Source: Symbiodinium natans (Eukaryota > Sar > Dinophyceae > Suessiales > Symbiodiniaceae). From it: a stretch of 64,000 nucleotides of DNA. Position 1 is the first letter of the stretch. Every line of letters begins with the position of its first letter. This document shows, piece by piece, positions 10,577 to 20,589 of the stretch. The stretch is from assembly GCA_905221605.1 (NCBI GenBank), contig CAJNDS010002745.1, positions 1,764,203-1,828,202 on the forward strand. Direction: 5' to 3'. The notes beneath the pieces are model-generated. The model was not told the origin of the DNA. It worked only from the letters and a program-made list of their open reading frames with translations, and made no database searches. The position numbers were made by a program, and so were the translations under genes.

Positions 10577-10665
10577 CCCCTAAACCCTAAACCCTAAACC
10601 CTAAACCCTACACCCTAAACCCTAAACCCTAAACCCTAAACCCTAAACCCTAAACCCTAAACCCG
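10577..10665. repeat. CCCTAAA array, about 12 units
   Basis: Nearly perfect except for one CCCTACA unit. Confidence 0.95.
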
Positions 10666-10867
10666 AACCCTGGGCCCCAAACCCTAATCCCTAAAGAGCT
10701 CTGCACGCCCAGCGGCCAGGTAGATAACTCCTTGGGTCCGGGCATGCGCAGATTGCAAAGGCATCGGTGGGGAACGACTACGACATGAAGTAGGCGTTTA
10801 GGGTTTAGGGTTTAGGGTTTAGGGTTTAGGGTCTGGGTTCCGAGATCCGCACACTAGATACCCTAAA

Positions 10868-10941
10868 GATCCGCTGAGGGGGGCTTCGTTTGAGAGGCAG
10901 CGGGCTGCTAGAAGGTCTTGGAAGGCCTGAAAGTACGAGTT
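10868..10941 (-). CDS. Candidate exon, NACHT-like fragment
   Basis: Acceptor TTTGTAGTCAAG; reads NSYFQAFQDLLAARCLSNEA. The string FQDLLAARCL resembles the conserved FQEYLAA motif found after the NTPase core in NACHT-type proteins. That motif alone is weak evidence; no Walker motifs are nearby. Confidence 0.3.
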
Positions 10942-11343
10942 CTTGACTACAAAGTGAGTGCCTTATAGCCCCCCTATAGCTAACCCTTGAAAGGGGAGGG
11001 TTTAGGGACTTAGGGTTTAGGGTTCGGTTTAGGGTTTCGGGTTTAGGGTCAACAAGGCCCCGCGCCCTTCGAACAACATTCCAAGTTGTGTGTGATTGAT
11101 GGGTTTTTGAACATGTTCGCGAAAAGCTGAAAAGTCTTGATGAGACTACTACAGCCGAACGCCGATGCCAAGAAAGACCTGTCTAACAAAATAGCCATAA
11201 CTTTAATAACTCACTACAGCTCCAAAAAACCTTAAGCCCTGAACCTGAAACCCTAAACAATTTCAGCCCTAAACCCTAAACCTTGAACTCCAAGCCCTAA
11301 ACCCTAAACCCTAAGCCCGTAGCCCTCAACTCTCAACCCTAAC

Positions 11344-11402
11344 GAGCGCTGCACAGCATCGGCTGTAGTCCGTGAGATTCCACAAGTGCAGCTTGTTGAA
11401 TC
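11344..11402 (-). CDS. Candidate exon, glycosyltransferase family 8-like
   Basis: Acceptor ACCCCCGGCAG|GATTC and donor GCTC|GTTAGG. Reads FNKLHLWNLTDYSR in one frame; glycogenin-like GT8 enzymes carry a closely similar (Y/F)NKL.(I/L)W.LT(D/E)Y.R string just before the DxD motif. A second frame is also open, so the assignment is tentative. The other GT8-like exon lies 8 kb away at 3207, beyond the channel gene on the same strand. Confidence 0.38.
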
Positions 11403-11764
11403 CTGCCGGGGGTCAGGCCGATTGCAGGCTTAGGGCTTTGAATTTCTGGGCTATTTAGGGCTTTGGGCCGTGGGTTTAGAGTTTTCGGGGCTGTTTAGGG
11501 TCATGAGTTTCGGGTTTGGGGTTTCAGTCCACTCCGACTGACGTTCAATCAGAACTCCTGGAAACCCTCAAAGAGTCCCTAAGGACATTTTCAATTCTAA
11601 CGGCTTCTGCCTTAGAAATCAAGAAGGCATCTATCTCAATTTTCGGGTTTCGGGCCCCAAGATACTGCAAACCAGCCCTGCCCCCTAAAAGGCTTATAAT
11701 TGACCTTCTATAGGCTGCCCAGGATCCTAGGGGTGCCCTTGTTGCTTAAAAGGGTTTATAAGGG

Positions 11765-11797
11765 AACCTTAACCCCCCCCCCCCCCCCGCCCCCCCC
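11765..11797. repeat. Poly-C tract after a family B half-element
   Basis: About 16 C, then G, then 9 C. The preceding 11716-11764 is family B-like (AGGGGTGCCCTTGTTGCTTA ... GGGTTTATAAGGGAACC), so the tract occupies the seed position. Confidence 0.7.
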
Positions 11798-11943
11798 CGT
11801 TGGCCCCCCCAAAAAAAGGACTGAGGGTTTAGGGTGTTGGGGTGTTAGGGTGCTAGGGGCTTAGGCTTTAGAGCTTTAGAGTGAGGCAGGCAGGCTTCCC
11901 TAGGCTCCAGGGAGAACCTTCTTAGGTCCGCTCCGGGCTTGCG

Positions 11944-12068
11944 GTTAGGGTTTAGGGTTTAGGGTTTAGGGTTTAGGGTTTATAGGGTTTAGGGTTTAGG
12001 GCTTAGGGCTTAGGGTTTAGGGTTTAGGGTTCAGGGTTCAGGGTTCAGGGTTCAGGGTTCAGGGTTTA
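11944..12068. repeat. TTTAGGG/TTCAGGG array
   Basis: About 17 units; the right third switches to a homogenised run of TTCAGGG, showing local spread of one variant. Confidence 0.93.
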
Positions 12069-12081
12069 GGGCTCCATCAAC

Positions 12082-12160
12082 CGTGAAAAGCTTGCGTCCT
12101 GTGGCAGCAAGCTCTGCCCGAACTTCGGAGACGTAGCTGGGATGGTTGATCTGCGGTATC
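12082..12160 (-). CDS. Candidate internal exon
   Basis: Acceptor GGCGCCCAG|G and donor TTCACG|GTTGATGG. Reads IPQINHPSYVSEVRAELAAT, then GRKLF. Protein-like alpha/beta content. A tRNA-synthetase anticodon-binding fold was considered but cannot be supported. Confidence 0.42.
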
Positions 12161-12460
12161 CTGGGCGCCCGAGGCCCATGTGCAAACTAAGGAGAGGGAA
12201 CCCCTCAGCCCCAACCAAACCCACAGTGGCATTTACATGTGCATTTTAAAGGGGTTTTGAAGCTGAAGGGTTCGGGTTGAGGGGAGTTGAGGACTGCTGA
12301 CAGGACGCAGAATCAGGGAACAAGAGGTGGAGGATTGGCGGCGTTGTGGATGGGCTCCCCCCCCCTCTTCCCCCCGCGTCGTCTCTTGGTGGAACCACCT
12401 GTGACCCGTGACCTCGTGTCCCACAACCTAAATCCGCAATCCTTGCCCGGGCGTACTGGC

Positions 12461-12676
12461 TTAGGGCTTGGCAAACCCTAGACCCCTAGACCCTCCACTC
12501 AACCCCTCAACCCCTAAACCCTCAACCCGAAACCCCGAATTTGGGGCAGGGCCTCCGGGTTGGGCAGCCATGGGTTGATAGGCCCTAGGGTCCTGAAAGC
12601 TCCGGGCGTCGACTGTTGAGCCTGGTGTGCTCAATCGAAAAACCCTGATAGACCCCGTCAAAACCCGAGGGCCCAT
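12461..12676 (-). other. Open, disordered-looking island
   Basis: The minus strand from 12640 to 12540 reads RLSTPGSTVDARSFQDPRAY and on to a Pro/Gly/Ala-rich stretch; could be a disordered exon. The rest of the frame runs into degenerate repeat. No clear splice borders. Confidence 0.25.
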
Positions 12677-12951
12677 ACTTCAGAACTCAGAACCCTTTTT
12701 ATGAACGTAAGGGACCGTATCAAGGGGACATGTAACTATAGATTGATGGCCCCTTCTTCCCGTATTGGGCTTCTATGATCAACAACGGCGCCAAAATGCG
12801 CCAAGCATGCCTCAACCCTAAACCCTAAACCCTAAACCCCAAACCCTAAACCCCGTGGGCTCCTGTGAACTCAGGGGGTCGTAAGCTCTCCCTAAACCCT
12901 AAACCCTAAACCCCAAACCCTAAACCCTAAAGCCTAAACCCTAAGGGGTCG

Positions 12952-13016
12952 TGGGCTGCGCTGTCGAGTGGCACCACCGCCCGCCAACCATGCGACCGCA
13001 GCCACGACAAGGCCTC
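12952..13016 (-). CDS. Candidate exon
   Basis: Pyrimidine-rich acceptor ATCCCCACGCCTTCAG, then GAG GCC. Reads EALSWLRSHGWRAVVPLDSA. Family not recognised; the donor is not clear. Confidence 0.4.
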
Positions 13017-13075
13017 CTGAAGGCGTGGGGATCTTGCAGGTGGATTTTGGGGCGGCCTTGGGATTGTTTCGGGGT

Positions 13076-13175
13076 GAGGGTTTAGGGTTTGGGGTTTAGG
13101 GTTGGGGTTTGGGGTTTGGGGTTTGGGGTTTAGGGTTTGGGGTTTGGGGTTTGGGGTTCAGGGTTTAGGGTTGAG
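13076..13175. repeat. TTTGGGG/TTTAGGG mixed array
   Basis: Heptamers alternate between TTTAGGG and TTTGGGG. Similar TTTGGGG runs occur at 17470-17510 and 49835-49925. Confidence 0.9.
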
Positions 13176-13607
13176 GGATTAACCCCGTAAGGCTATGCCA
13201 CTGGGCTCTTCGCCGTTTCTAGGGGAGCCATTTCCGGAGCACATGCAAGGAACCCCGTGAAGGGTACAAGTTTAGGATTTGAAGTGGGGTTCATATTCCT
13301 TGCAACCCCAAAAGGACACCAAGTATCTTCACTCACAATATTAACAAGGAACCTTATATACACTCACCAACAACAGTATATAAAAAATAAACTGTTTCAT
13401 ATGAGCTTTGGATTCTTGGATATCTGGGCTCGGGGCCTTTCGTTGGGGGACGGACTTTTGGGGACTGGTGGGTCTGGGTTTGAAGGTTCAGGGTTTAAGG
13501 GTTAGGCTGGGTTTAGGGTTTAGGGTTTAGGGTTCAGGGTTCAGGGTTCAGGGCTTAGGGCTTAAGCGTCTAAAGGTATAAGGGTTTAAGGGTTTAGGGA
13601 TTCTAAG

Positions 13608-13745
13608 GGGTCCCTTAATATGGGCCCTTAAAAGGGACCCCTTATATACCCACTATATACCCTGTGCAACCCAAGGGCCGATCCATCAGAACCCTTTAAG
13701 GGAGTTGAGGGATCATATTCAGGGGCCATGTAACTACCGTTAGAT
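13608..13745. mobile_element. Family F element (copy F3)
   Basis: TCTAAGGGGTCCCTTAATATG ... CCCTTATATACCCACTATATACCC ... AACCCTTTAAGGGAGTTGAGGGATCAT ... GGCCATGTAACTACCGTTAG. Shares order and spacing with F5 at 37959-38123. Confidence 0.72.
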
Positions 13746-13839
13746 ATTGCCAGCGTTGTAGAACTCGGGACGCCCGCAAGCGCCGTCTTCTTCCGTTGCG
13801 GCGTTGGGGAAATTCAGGGCTTAAGGGCCTTCCCGTGAA

Positions 13840-14106
13840 CCCCCTAAACCCTGAATCCTAAACCCTACACCCTAAACACTAAACCCTAAGCCCTACACCC
13901 TAAACCCTAAACCCTAAACCCTGAACCCTAAACCCTAAACCCTAAACCCTAAACCCTGCCATAGGCTCCGTGGAGAGGGAGGTGCCATAATCGTGTTCAG
14001 ACACCAAGACCTGGGAATGGCTAAAGCTGTACGGCAGAACCCCTAAACCCTAAACCCTAAACCCTAAACCCTAAACCCTAAGCCCTAAACCCTAAACCCT
14101 AAACCC
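13840..14106. repeat. Two CCCTAAA arrays flanking a short island
   Basis: Arrays at 13840-13958 and 14040-14106. The 80-bp island between them is open on both strands (plus: GEGGAIIVFRHQDLGMAKAV; minus: VLPYSFSHSQVLVSEHDY) and cannot be assigned. Confidence 0.85.
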
Positions 14107-14187
14107 TCAGCCTTGTTCAAGTTGTAGGGTTCAGGGGGCTCGTTGTGGGTATGGCTACAAGCATTTGAACCCTCAACCCTAAACCCT

Positions 14188-14298
14188 AGTGGGAGGTTCA
14201 TGGGTACTTACCAGTGGGGTTCTACCTATCTTATAACCCTAAACCCTAAACCCTAAACCCTAAACCCTAAACCCTAAACGCATGAACCTCCGAGTAGG
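14188..14298. mobile_element. Family C element with a telomere array in its centre (copy C6)
   Basis: Left arm GTGGGAGGTTCATGGGTAC, right arm CATGAACCTCCGAGTAGG. The middle, which in C2 is unique sequence, is six or seven CCCTAAA units here. The array is inside the hairpin, not beside it. Confidence 0.75.
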
Positions 14299-14867
14299 AT
14301 TTAGAGCTGAGCTTTGGGATCTCCAAGGGCTGGGTTTGTTGTTGCCCATTTTGGGTTGGGGTTTGCATTTAGGGGTCCCTGTGAGCTCTAGGAGTCCCAA
14401 GCATTCCCAAACCCCAAACACCAAACCCCAAACCCAAAACTTTAAACCCTAAACCACAAACCCTAAATCCTCATCCGAAGCCACACGCCTCCCAACTTCC
14501 TAAACCAGCCCCGGATTCCGTCCCAACGACTGAACCGCCCCCTGTAAACAAAGGAATAGTCCTCAAAGTGTACCCTTAGAAAGCCTACCTTCAAGCTAAA
14601 CCCTAAACCCGAAACCCTAAACCCAAACCCTAAACCCTAAACCCCAAACCCTAAACCCCAAACCCTAACCCTAAACCCTTGCGTAATGCTCGTTTGGGGT
14701 TCAGGTTTGGCGTGCGCAGGCATCCACCCACATGGGTTTGTGAAGTTGCAGGCTGAACTCAAGGCTTCTATCTTGGGCCCTTGAAAGCTACCAAGGCTAA
14801 GCGACGTTACAGGGGCACGTGGGCAAAATCTATTGTGAAACCATTAAGGTTTAGGGTTGGTATCTGG

Positions 14868-14973
14868 ACCCTAAACCCTAAACCCTAAACCCTAAACCCT
14901 AAACCCTAAACCCTAAACCCTAAACCCTAAACCCTAAACCCTAAACCCTAAACCCTAAACCCTAAACCCTAAA
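14868..14973. repeat. CCCTAAA array, about 15 units
   Basis: Perfect units; neighbouring unique sequence (14690-14865 and 14974-15060) contains weak open frames only. Confidence 0.95.
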
Positions 14974-15122
14974 CCAGAACCTGTCAGCCCCCATGACGGG
15001 CAAGGCGCGAGGAGGTCGGCCTGCCGCGGAGGGTTTGGGGTGTGGAGTGCATCAGAGCTTGGGGGTTTAGGGTTTAGGGTGTGGGGTTCAGGGTTTAGGG
15101 TTTAGGGTTTAGGTTTAGGGCT

Positions 15123-15237
15123 ACTTGGAGGTTCATGGGTACTTATAAGTAGGGTTATAAGTCGGGTAACTATGGTTATAACCTTACGTACTCTTAATCC
15201 TACTTGTAACGCCAACTACCCATGAACCTCCAAGTAG
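15123..15237. mobile_element. Family C element, intact (copy C2)
   Basis: ACTTGGAGGTTCATGGGTAC at left is matched by TACCCATGAACCTCCAAGT at right over 115 bp. Inside are ATAAGTAGGGTTATAAGTCG and its imperfect complement. Best copy for defining the family. Confidence 0.88.
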
Positions 15238-15459
15238 AGCTTGGGGGTTTAGGTTTCAAAATTTCGGATTTAGGGTTCGGGTGTTTAGGATTCAGGGTTT
15301 AGGGCTTGGCGGTTTCGGGTATAGGGCTGGCGGTTTAGGTTTAGGGTTTAGGGCTTGGGTGTGTAGGATCTAGGGTTCAGGGCTTGGGGGTTTTGAACTT
15401 CCTTTTTTGGGCTTGGGAGTTTAAGCGTTTAGGGGTTTAGGTTACCTTTGGGTTTCGGG

Positions 15460-15790
15460 GCCCAACGACCACACTACGTCAGGTTTTGGGCTTGTTTCGA
15501 CGCCTTAAGATTACCCTCCAGACCCTAAAACGTGACCGATTGTAAACAAAATTAAAGCCAATCCAAACTCAGAACCTCGGCCTGTTCTTGAAAAAGCCAA
15601 GAAGCTTCGACAGTCTGAAGCTAGGTTTCCCTGAAATCGAAAACGGAACCCTAAACCCTAAACCCAAAATGCCCTGAGCCCTAAATGCCCAAAGCCTAAG
15701 CCCAAAAAACCCTAAAAAACCCTAGAAACCCTAAGCCAAACCCTACCCCTCTCCAAGGGAAAAGATCCTCGCGAGCTACCCTTATACACG
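15460..15790. other. Weak exon-like stretch
   Basis: After CCAATCCAAACTCAG (about 15570) the plus strand reads NLGLFLKKPRSFDSLKLGFP. No donor is clear. Degenerate CCCTAAA units follow. Confidence 0.25.
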
Positions 15791-16240
15791 CCCTTCATAT
15801 TAGACCCCAAACAGTGAGAGACCACGTGGGGATACGAAGAGCTTTGTCGGTCACGAGAAGAAACGATGTATTTCGATGCCACTGGAGCTCACAACGTCCC
15901 CAGACGTCCAAAAGCGAAAGCCGCGCCCGTTTCACCTTTGGCGAACCCACACTTCAAAAGCGACGACAAACCCAAACGTCCAAAAGCGACAACAGCTACG
16001 AGGACAGCCACGTCGATGCACACGGCGCCTAGGCGAGAGCGCGATTCATTGCAACATGGCGAAATGCAAATCCTCTTAGTCCAGCTGCAGCGAAGCCATC
16101 TCACGGCCCAAAAGGCAGGATTCCACGCGCCTGCCACGCTTTTAGGACGCTTCGCGACTGAAGCCTCCCAAAACGCACGGGACCTAGGCGAGGGTGCGAT
16201 GGCACACCATTCACGACGCCAAAAGCATGTACTTTGCGAT
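15790..16240 (+). other. Telomere-free block with an unassigned open frame and internal repeats
   Basis: A 140-codon open frame (15866-16288) starts MYFDATGAHNVPRRP. It contains recurring CGTCCAAAAGCGA and CCTAGGCGAG(A/G)G(C/T)GCGA strings, so it may be a decayed tandem repeat rather than a gene. An overlapping frame is open too. The last codons run into a family G element. Confidence 0.35.
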
Positions 16241-16241
16241 A

Positions 16242-16355
16242 TGGGGTTTACGACAATAGGGGACCCACAATGGGGGACCCCAATATAGTCCCCGAAATAG
16301 TAGCATCCCCTGATAATAAGAACCCAAGCATGGCCCCCCTAATATCGTAAACCCT
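16242..16355. mobile_element. Family G inverted-repeat element (copy G1)
   Basis: GGGGTTTACGACAATAGGGG at left, CCCCCTAATATCGTAAACCC at right; 114 bp. The interior has CACAATGGGGGACCCCAATA. Same arms as G3 (30917) and G7 (47781). Confidence 0.8.
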
Positions 16356-16860
16356 CATATTTCGCGGCCCCGAGGAAAGCCTGCACTGTGGAAAAAGTAC
16401 GACTTTCGTTCAAAATGGAGGGCGCTTGGGGCACAATTTTCGCGAGCAACTGAAGCCAAGCCTCTTTTACCATGGACGTAAGAACCCCTACAGTGTTGGC
16501 ACGCTGGGGGAATAATAATAGTAGTTAGTAGTAGAAATAAAAAATAATAATGGTAGCAACAATAAGACTTATTATACGGAGAAACATAATACTAAAACAC
16601 AAGCAGAAACTGTCAAGAGCAACTGCATCTATGCGTGATCGCGAGATCAATTAAGGGGTAAAAGGAGGGACCCCTAGAAGGGACCCTTAATCTTACCCCT
16701 ATATATATATATATATAACTAACCCCTATATATACCCTATATAGTCCCTATATCGCCAAATTAAAGAGGCCCTCAGTCTGTAAGTAAGCCGTAGATAGCT
16801 GCGAAGGTCCCTTTGAGGGTTCCTCCTTGCGCCCCCTTAAATCCTAAACCCCACCAACGC
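16356..16860. other. No gene; AT-rich stretch and a shared short repeat
   Basis: 16505-16640 is AATAATAATAG-rich. 16654-16700 (AAGGGGTAAAAGGAGGGACC ... GGGACCCTTAATCTTA) is repeated almost exactly at 21450-21496, suggesting another dispersed element; a (TA)n tract follows at 16698-16722. Confidence 0.55.
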
Positions 16861-17416
16861 TAAACCCTAAACCCTAAACCCTAAACCCTAAACCCTAAAC
16901 CCTAAACCCTAAATCCTACCAAGGCCTCGGCCGCCAACTGTGGGCAGCGTCCCCTCCGCAGCGAGTGCGTCGCGCGCAAGGACTTTGCCTCACGTGCGAG
17001 GGAACCCCCCACCCCAAAGAGAGCAAGAATTAGGGTTTAGGGTTCGGGTTTAGGGTTTAGGGTTGGGGGTTGAGGGCTTGGGGGAGAGAGAGTTGAGGGT
17101 GTAGGACTGAGGGCTTAGGAGCATACGTTAGCTCATGCTAAGGACCCCGGTTTATGAAACCTCGAGGGTGGTTTCCTAGAAAGAATTGGGTTCATGATGG
17201 TTTGAGAGATTAGGGCTTCCGGTTTTGGAGTTTAGGGTGACGAGACCCACCTCCACCGCCAGCCCCCTCACCCCCCGAAAAAAAAGAGCATGATTCTTCT
17301 ACATGCTCCTAGATCCTTGCGCCCTCAACCCCACACCCGACACCCTCAACTTGCCTCAGTACTGCAGGTCTTCAAAAGCCTGAAGCTCCATAACCCTGAG
17401 CTCTAATTAAACCTGA

Positions 17417-17540
17417 AGGTTTAGGGTTTAGGGTTTAGGGTTTAGGGTTTAGGGTTTAGGGTTTAGGGTTTGGGGTTTGGGGTTTGGGGTTTGGGGTTTG
17501 GGGTTTGGGGTTTAGGGTTTAGGGTTTAGGGTTTAGGGTA
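17417..17540. repeat. TTTAGGG/TTTGGGG array, about 17 units
   Basis: Starts and ends with TTTAGGG, with a homogenised run of TTTGGGG inside. Confidence 0.94.
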
Positions 17541-17579
17541 TCTGTACAAACCCTATGAACCCTGTGAATCCCACATCAC

Positions 17580-17646
17580 CAAGCTGCCAGCACAACCGCG
17601 CCCAGCCTTGGCTTTCGCTGCTGGGCGATTGCTAACTCTCCAGTGA
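17580..17646 (-). CDS. Candidate internal exon
   Basis: Acceptor GACCCTGTTTCCCACAG and donor GCTTG|GTGATG, both strong. The 67-bp exon reads TGELAIAQQRKPRLGAVVLA. Family unknown. Confidence 0.5.
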
Positions 17647-17929
17647 CTGTGGGAAACAGGGTCTGGGGCTCTGAACCCTGAACCCTGAACCCTGAACCCT
17701 GAACCCTGAACCCTAAACCCTAAACCCTAAACCCTGAACCCTAGGGTTTATGCAACAGTGTGGGGCTGAAGGGATGTTGGGTTCAAGCGATTTAGGGTTT
17801 CTGCAACAGTGTAGGGTTTCGGAACTCAGGTCACCCAGGGAAGCAGGGCGTGTGGGTGTCTGCCCAGTAACCTACGAACAAAGGTGCCCTCTTTTCGATG
17901 AGGGTTTCTCTGGGGTTCAAATGCGGGCT

Positions 17930-18024
17930 TACGATGTTCGGGGTACCTTACTGGGGTTCCTACCATAAGGGGATCCTACTCTTTGGGGGTCTATTCTAGG
18001 GCACCCGACTTTCGTAAACCCCCG
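17930..18024. mobile_element. Family G element (copy G2)
   Basis: GGGGTACCTTACTGGGGTTCC ... TCTTTGGGGGTCTATTCTAGG ... ACTTTCGTAAACCCCC. The left arm is worn. The open frame just upstream (17750-17930, +) contains REAGRVGVCPVTYEQRCP but has no borders. Confidence 0.65.
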
Positions 18025-18039
18025 TTTCTGTGAGGTTCA

Positions 18040-18206
18040 CCCTAAACCCTAAGCCCTACACTCCCTAAACCCTCAACCCTATAAACCCTCAGGCCCTGAA
18101 CCCTGAACCCCTGAACCCCCAAACCCCAAACCCCAAACCCTAAACCCTAAACCCTAAACCCCAAACCCTAAACCTTAAACCCTAAACCCTAAACCCTAAA
18201 CCCTAC
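18040..18206. repeat. CCCTAAA/CCCCAAA array
   Basis: About 20 units with CCCCAAA, CCCTCAA and CCCTGAA variants. Confidence 0.92.
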
Positions 18207-18217
18207 AAGCCCGTAAG

Positions 18218-18300
18218 AAAAAGTTGAAGCTGTGAAGGCACTGCGAGGCATCCTCGGCAGCTTCGGGGATGGTTCCCCTCGTACTAAGAGTCCTCAATAG
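18218..18300 (+). CDS. Candidate terminal exon
   Basis: Acceptor CCCGTAAG; reads KVEAVKALRGILGSFGDGSP, then RTKSPQ and stop TAG at 18298-18300. The stop is formed where the next TTTAGGG array begins (CAATAGGG), so the array junction may have created it. Confidence 0.4.
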
Positions 18301-18396
18301 GGTTTAGGGTTTAGGGTTTAGGGTTTAGGGTTTAGGGTTTAGGGTTTAGGGTTTAGGGTTTAGGGTTTAGGGTTTAGGGTTTAGGGTTTAGGGTTT
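18298..18396. repeat. TTTAGGG array, 14 units
   Basis: Perfect array, opposite in orientation to the one ending at 18206; about 90 bp lies between. Confidence 0.95.
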
Positions 18397-18409
18397 CGGG
18401 TCGGGGGGT

Positions 18410-18458
18410 ACTTTAGTACCTGTTAAGGACCGTTAGTATAAGGGGGAACATCCCAACC
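18410..18458. mobile_element. Family D element, right half only (copy D2)
   Basis: TGTTAAGGACCGTTAGTATA then AGGGGGAACATCCCAACC. The left arm is missing; the TTTAGGG array lies at the break. Confidence 0.75.
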
Positions 18459-19500
18459 TAAACTCCTGAATTGCCCTAATAAACCTAGATGTCTAAACTT
18501 TGCGAGTCCGAAGGAGCCAGCAACCCAAGCAACATAAGATCCAGAGATCAAGGGCAGCAGATCACTCGAGATAAGCCAACTCCCATCTTGCCTTGAAAAG
18601 CTCTGTAGCCCTGAACCCTAAACCCTAAATCCTAAACCCTAAACCCTAAACCCTGAACCCTAAACCCTAAATCCTAACCCTAAGCCCTACACCCTAAACC
18701 CCTAGACTGGCCCTCAACCCCTGTGTATATAGAAGGCTGCCAAGTCGCCCCCAAGCACTCAAACCCGCCCAGATTTTATTTAGGGTTTCGGGTTTTGGGT
18801 TTTGGGTTCAGTTGAGAGTTGAAGGTACAGTGTTTTTAGGGCTTAGCACTATAGGGCAGGCAGCGCAAAGGCATCATTGGACACAAGGGTTGCCACCGCC
18901 ACACGGTCGTGGACATCCTCACGTCAATGGGGGGCATGTGGTGTACCTAAGCCCACAAGCGGGTACCGATAAGTAGGGTTGACAGGACCCGAAGTCATCA
19001 TATAACCATATTTGCCCTAAACCCTAAACCCTAAACCCTAAACCCTAAACCCTAAACCCTAAACCCTCAACCCTCAACCCTAAACCCTACCAACATGATC
19101 CTGGAGCCCAGCACACCCCAATCCTAGAAAGCCTTTAGAACTCAAGACTAGATCCCAAAGAAGCCTAGGAGGGTACCCTTTTGTAACCCTTAACCCTTAA
19201 ACCTTACATCCCACAATGAATCCTAGATGAGCGCTTGAGGGTAGTAGAGTTGAGGCTCCGGAGTCTTTCCTAGACCCCACAAAAGCCCTACAGACCCTCT
19301 CAACAGCCGTTTCGGGCTTATAGGGTTTTAGGGCTGAATTAGGGTCCTTACACCCCGAAACATCTTCACACAGATCCTCCAAAATCATGCAGCTGAAGGT
19401 TCCCGACCCTTTTCAAACCCTTGTCTCCCTTCAGCCCAAAGCCCGTGCTAGGGGTTTCGAGATAGGGTGGTAGGGTTCCTACGTCCTCTTGTGGGGTTTA
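18459..19500. other. Mixed repeat and weak islands
   Basis: CCCTAAA arrays lie at 18612-18705 and 19015-19090. A 39-codon frame from ATG 18490 (MSKLCESEGASNPSNIRSRD) and an island at 18850-18950 (RKGIIGHKGCHRHTVVDI) are open on plus, but without firm borders. 19100-19480 shows nothing convincing. Confidence 0.4.
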
Positions 19501-19541
19501 GGGTTTAGGGTTTAGGGTTTAGGGTTTAGGGTCCTGTTCAG

Positions 19542-19590
19542 GGGACGACGCCGTCGACGCTGCGAGCACCACAGCGATCAGTCTTCGCCG
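19542..19590 (+). CDS. Candidate internal exon, 49 bp
   Basis: Acceptor TCCTGTTCAG and donor CGCCG|GTATGC. Reads DDAVDAASTTAISLR. A TTTAGGG array ends 10 bp upstream, so it would lie at the 3' end of the preceding intron. Confidence 0.42.
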
Positions 19591-20000
19591 GTATGCCATG
19601 GAAGCATGAGGTTTAGGGTTTAGGGTTAGGGTTTAGGCTTTAGGGTTTACGGTTTAGGGCTTAGGGCTTAGGGTTTAGGCTTTAAGGCTTAGGGATGTGT
19701 AGGGTAATTCCTGTACTGTATTTTAGTGTCTAGGCTGTACTATAGAGCCGCCCGTAAGACAAAGACCCTGGGGATTGGTATTTTGGGCGCCGAATGACCA
19801 CGCAACATAAACAAACTACAACTTTTGCTGGCGTTTTGAGCCCTAAGGTTTAAGGTCTAGCCCTAAACCCTAAACCCTAAACCCTAAACCCTAAACACTA
19901 AACCCTACACCCTAAACCCTAAACCCTAAACCCTAGGTTAAGGGCTTAGGGTTTGCAAGGCTGTTGAAAAGGTAGGGCTGAGACTTTTGGCATCTTCCGG

Positions 20001-20100
20001 TTGGTAGCCCAGTAACCATGTTATACAAAGGGTACCATTCTTTGGGCTGTTTACTTTATAAGGGAACCCTGGAACCAAAAACAACTGGTGAAAAAAAAAG
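20001..20100. mobile_element. Family A element, right terminus lost (copy A2)
   Basis: TTGGTAGCCCAGTAACCATG ... GGGCTGTTTACTTTATAAGG ... GGAACC, then A-rich sequence and a TTTAGGG block instead of the right arm. Confidence 0.75.
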
Positions 20101-20298
20101 TTCAGGGTTTAGGGTTTAGGGTTTAGGGCTACCCTCAACCCGAGACCCAAAACCCCAAACCCCTTAAGCCCCAAACCCAAAACGGCTCTGCACGCAAGAA
20201 ACCAGAGCCTGGGAGAACGGCTCGACTTCGAAAGTAGGGCCCGACTCTGAGTTGGGTTTGGGTTCAGGCTTCAGGACTCAGGGTTTCGGGTTTAGGGG

Positions 20299-20426
20299 CT
20301 ATACAGGGTGGGGCCCCCTAGTTATAAGTAGAGTTATAAGGGCCCTAAATTGGGTTATAAGGACCCTAAGTTAGGTTATAAGTCCCTTAACTACAGTTAG
20401 TATAGTAAGGGGGCCCCACCCTATAG
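20299..20426. mobile_element. Family H palindromic element
   Basis: Arms CAGGGTGGGGCCCCCTA and AAGGGGGCCCCACCCTATAG enclose three direct repeats of GGTTATAAG(G/T)(A/C/G)CC(C)TAA type. One copy only in this window. Confidence 0.75.
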
Positions 20427-20589
20427 GGTTTAGGGTTCAGGGCTGCGGGCATTTAAGAGAAAAGGTTTGGGGTTTCTCAAGGGCCCAGTGGACTTCTTGT
20501 AAACCCTAGACCCTAAACCCTAAACCCTACGCCCGAAACCCGATACCCGAAACGCTAAACCCTAAACCCGAAACCCGAAACCCTAAACC

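Noticed and set aside
12082-12160. tRNA-synthetase anticodon-binding domain
   Set aside because: Only a vague similarity in a 26-residue exon; no supporting motifs or neighbouring exons.
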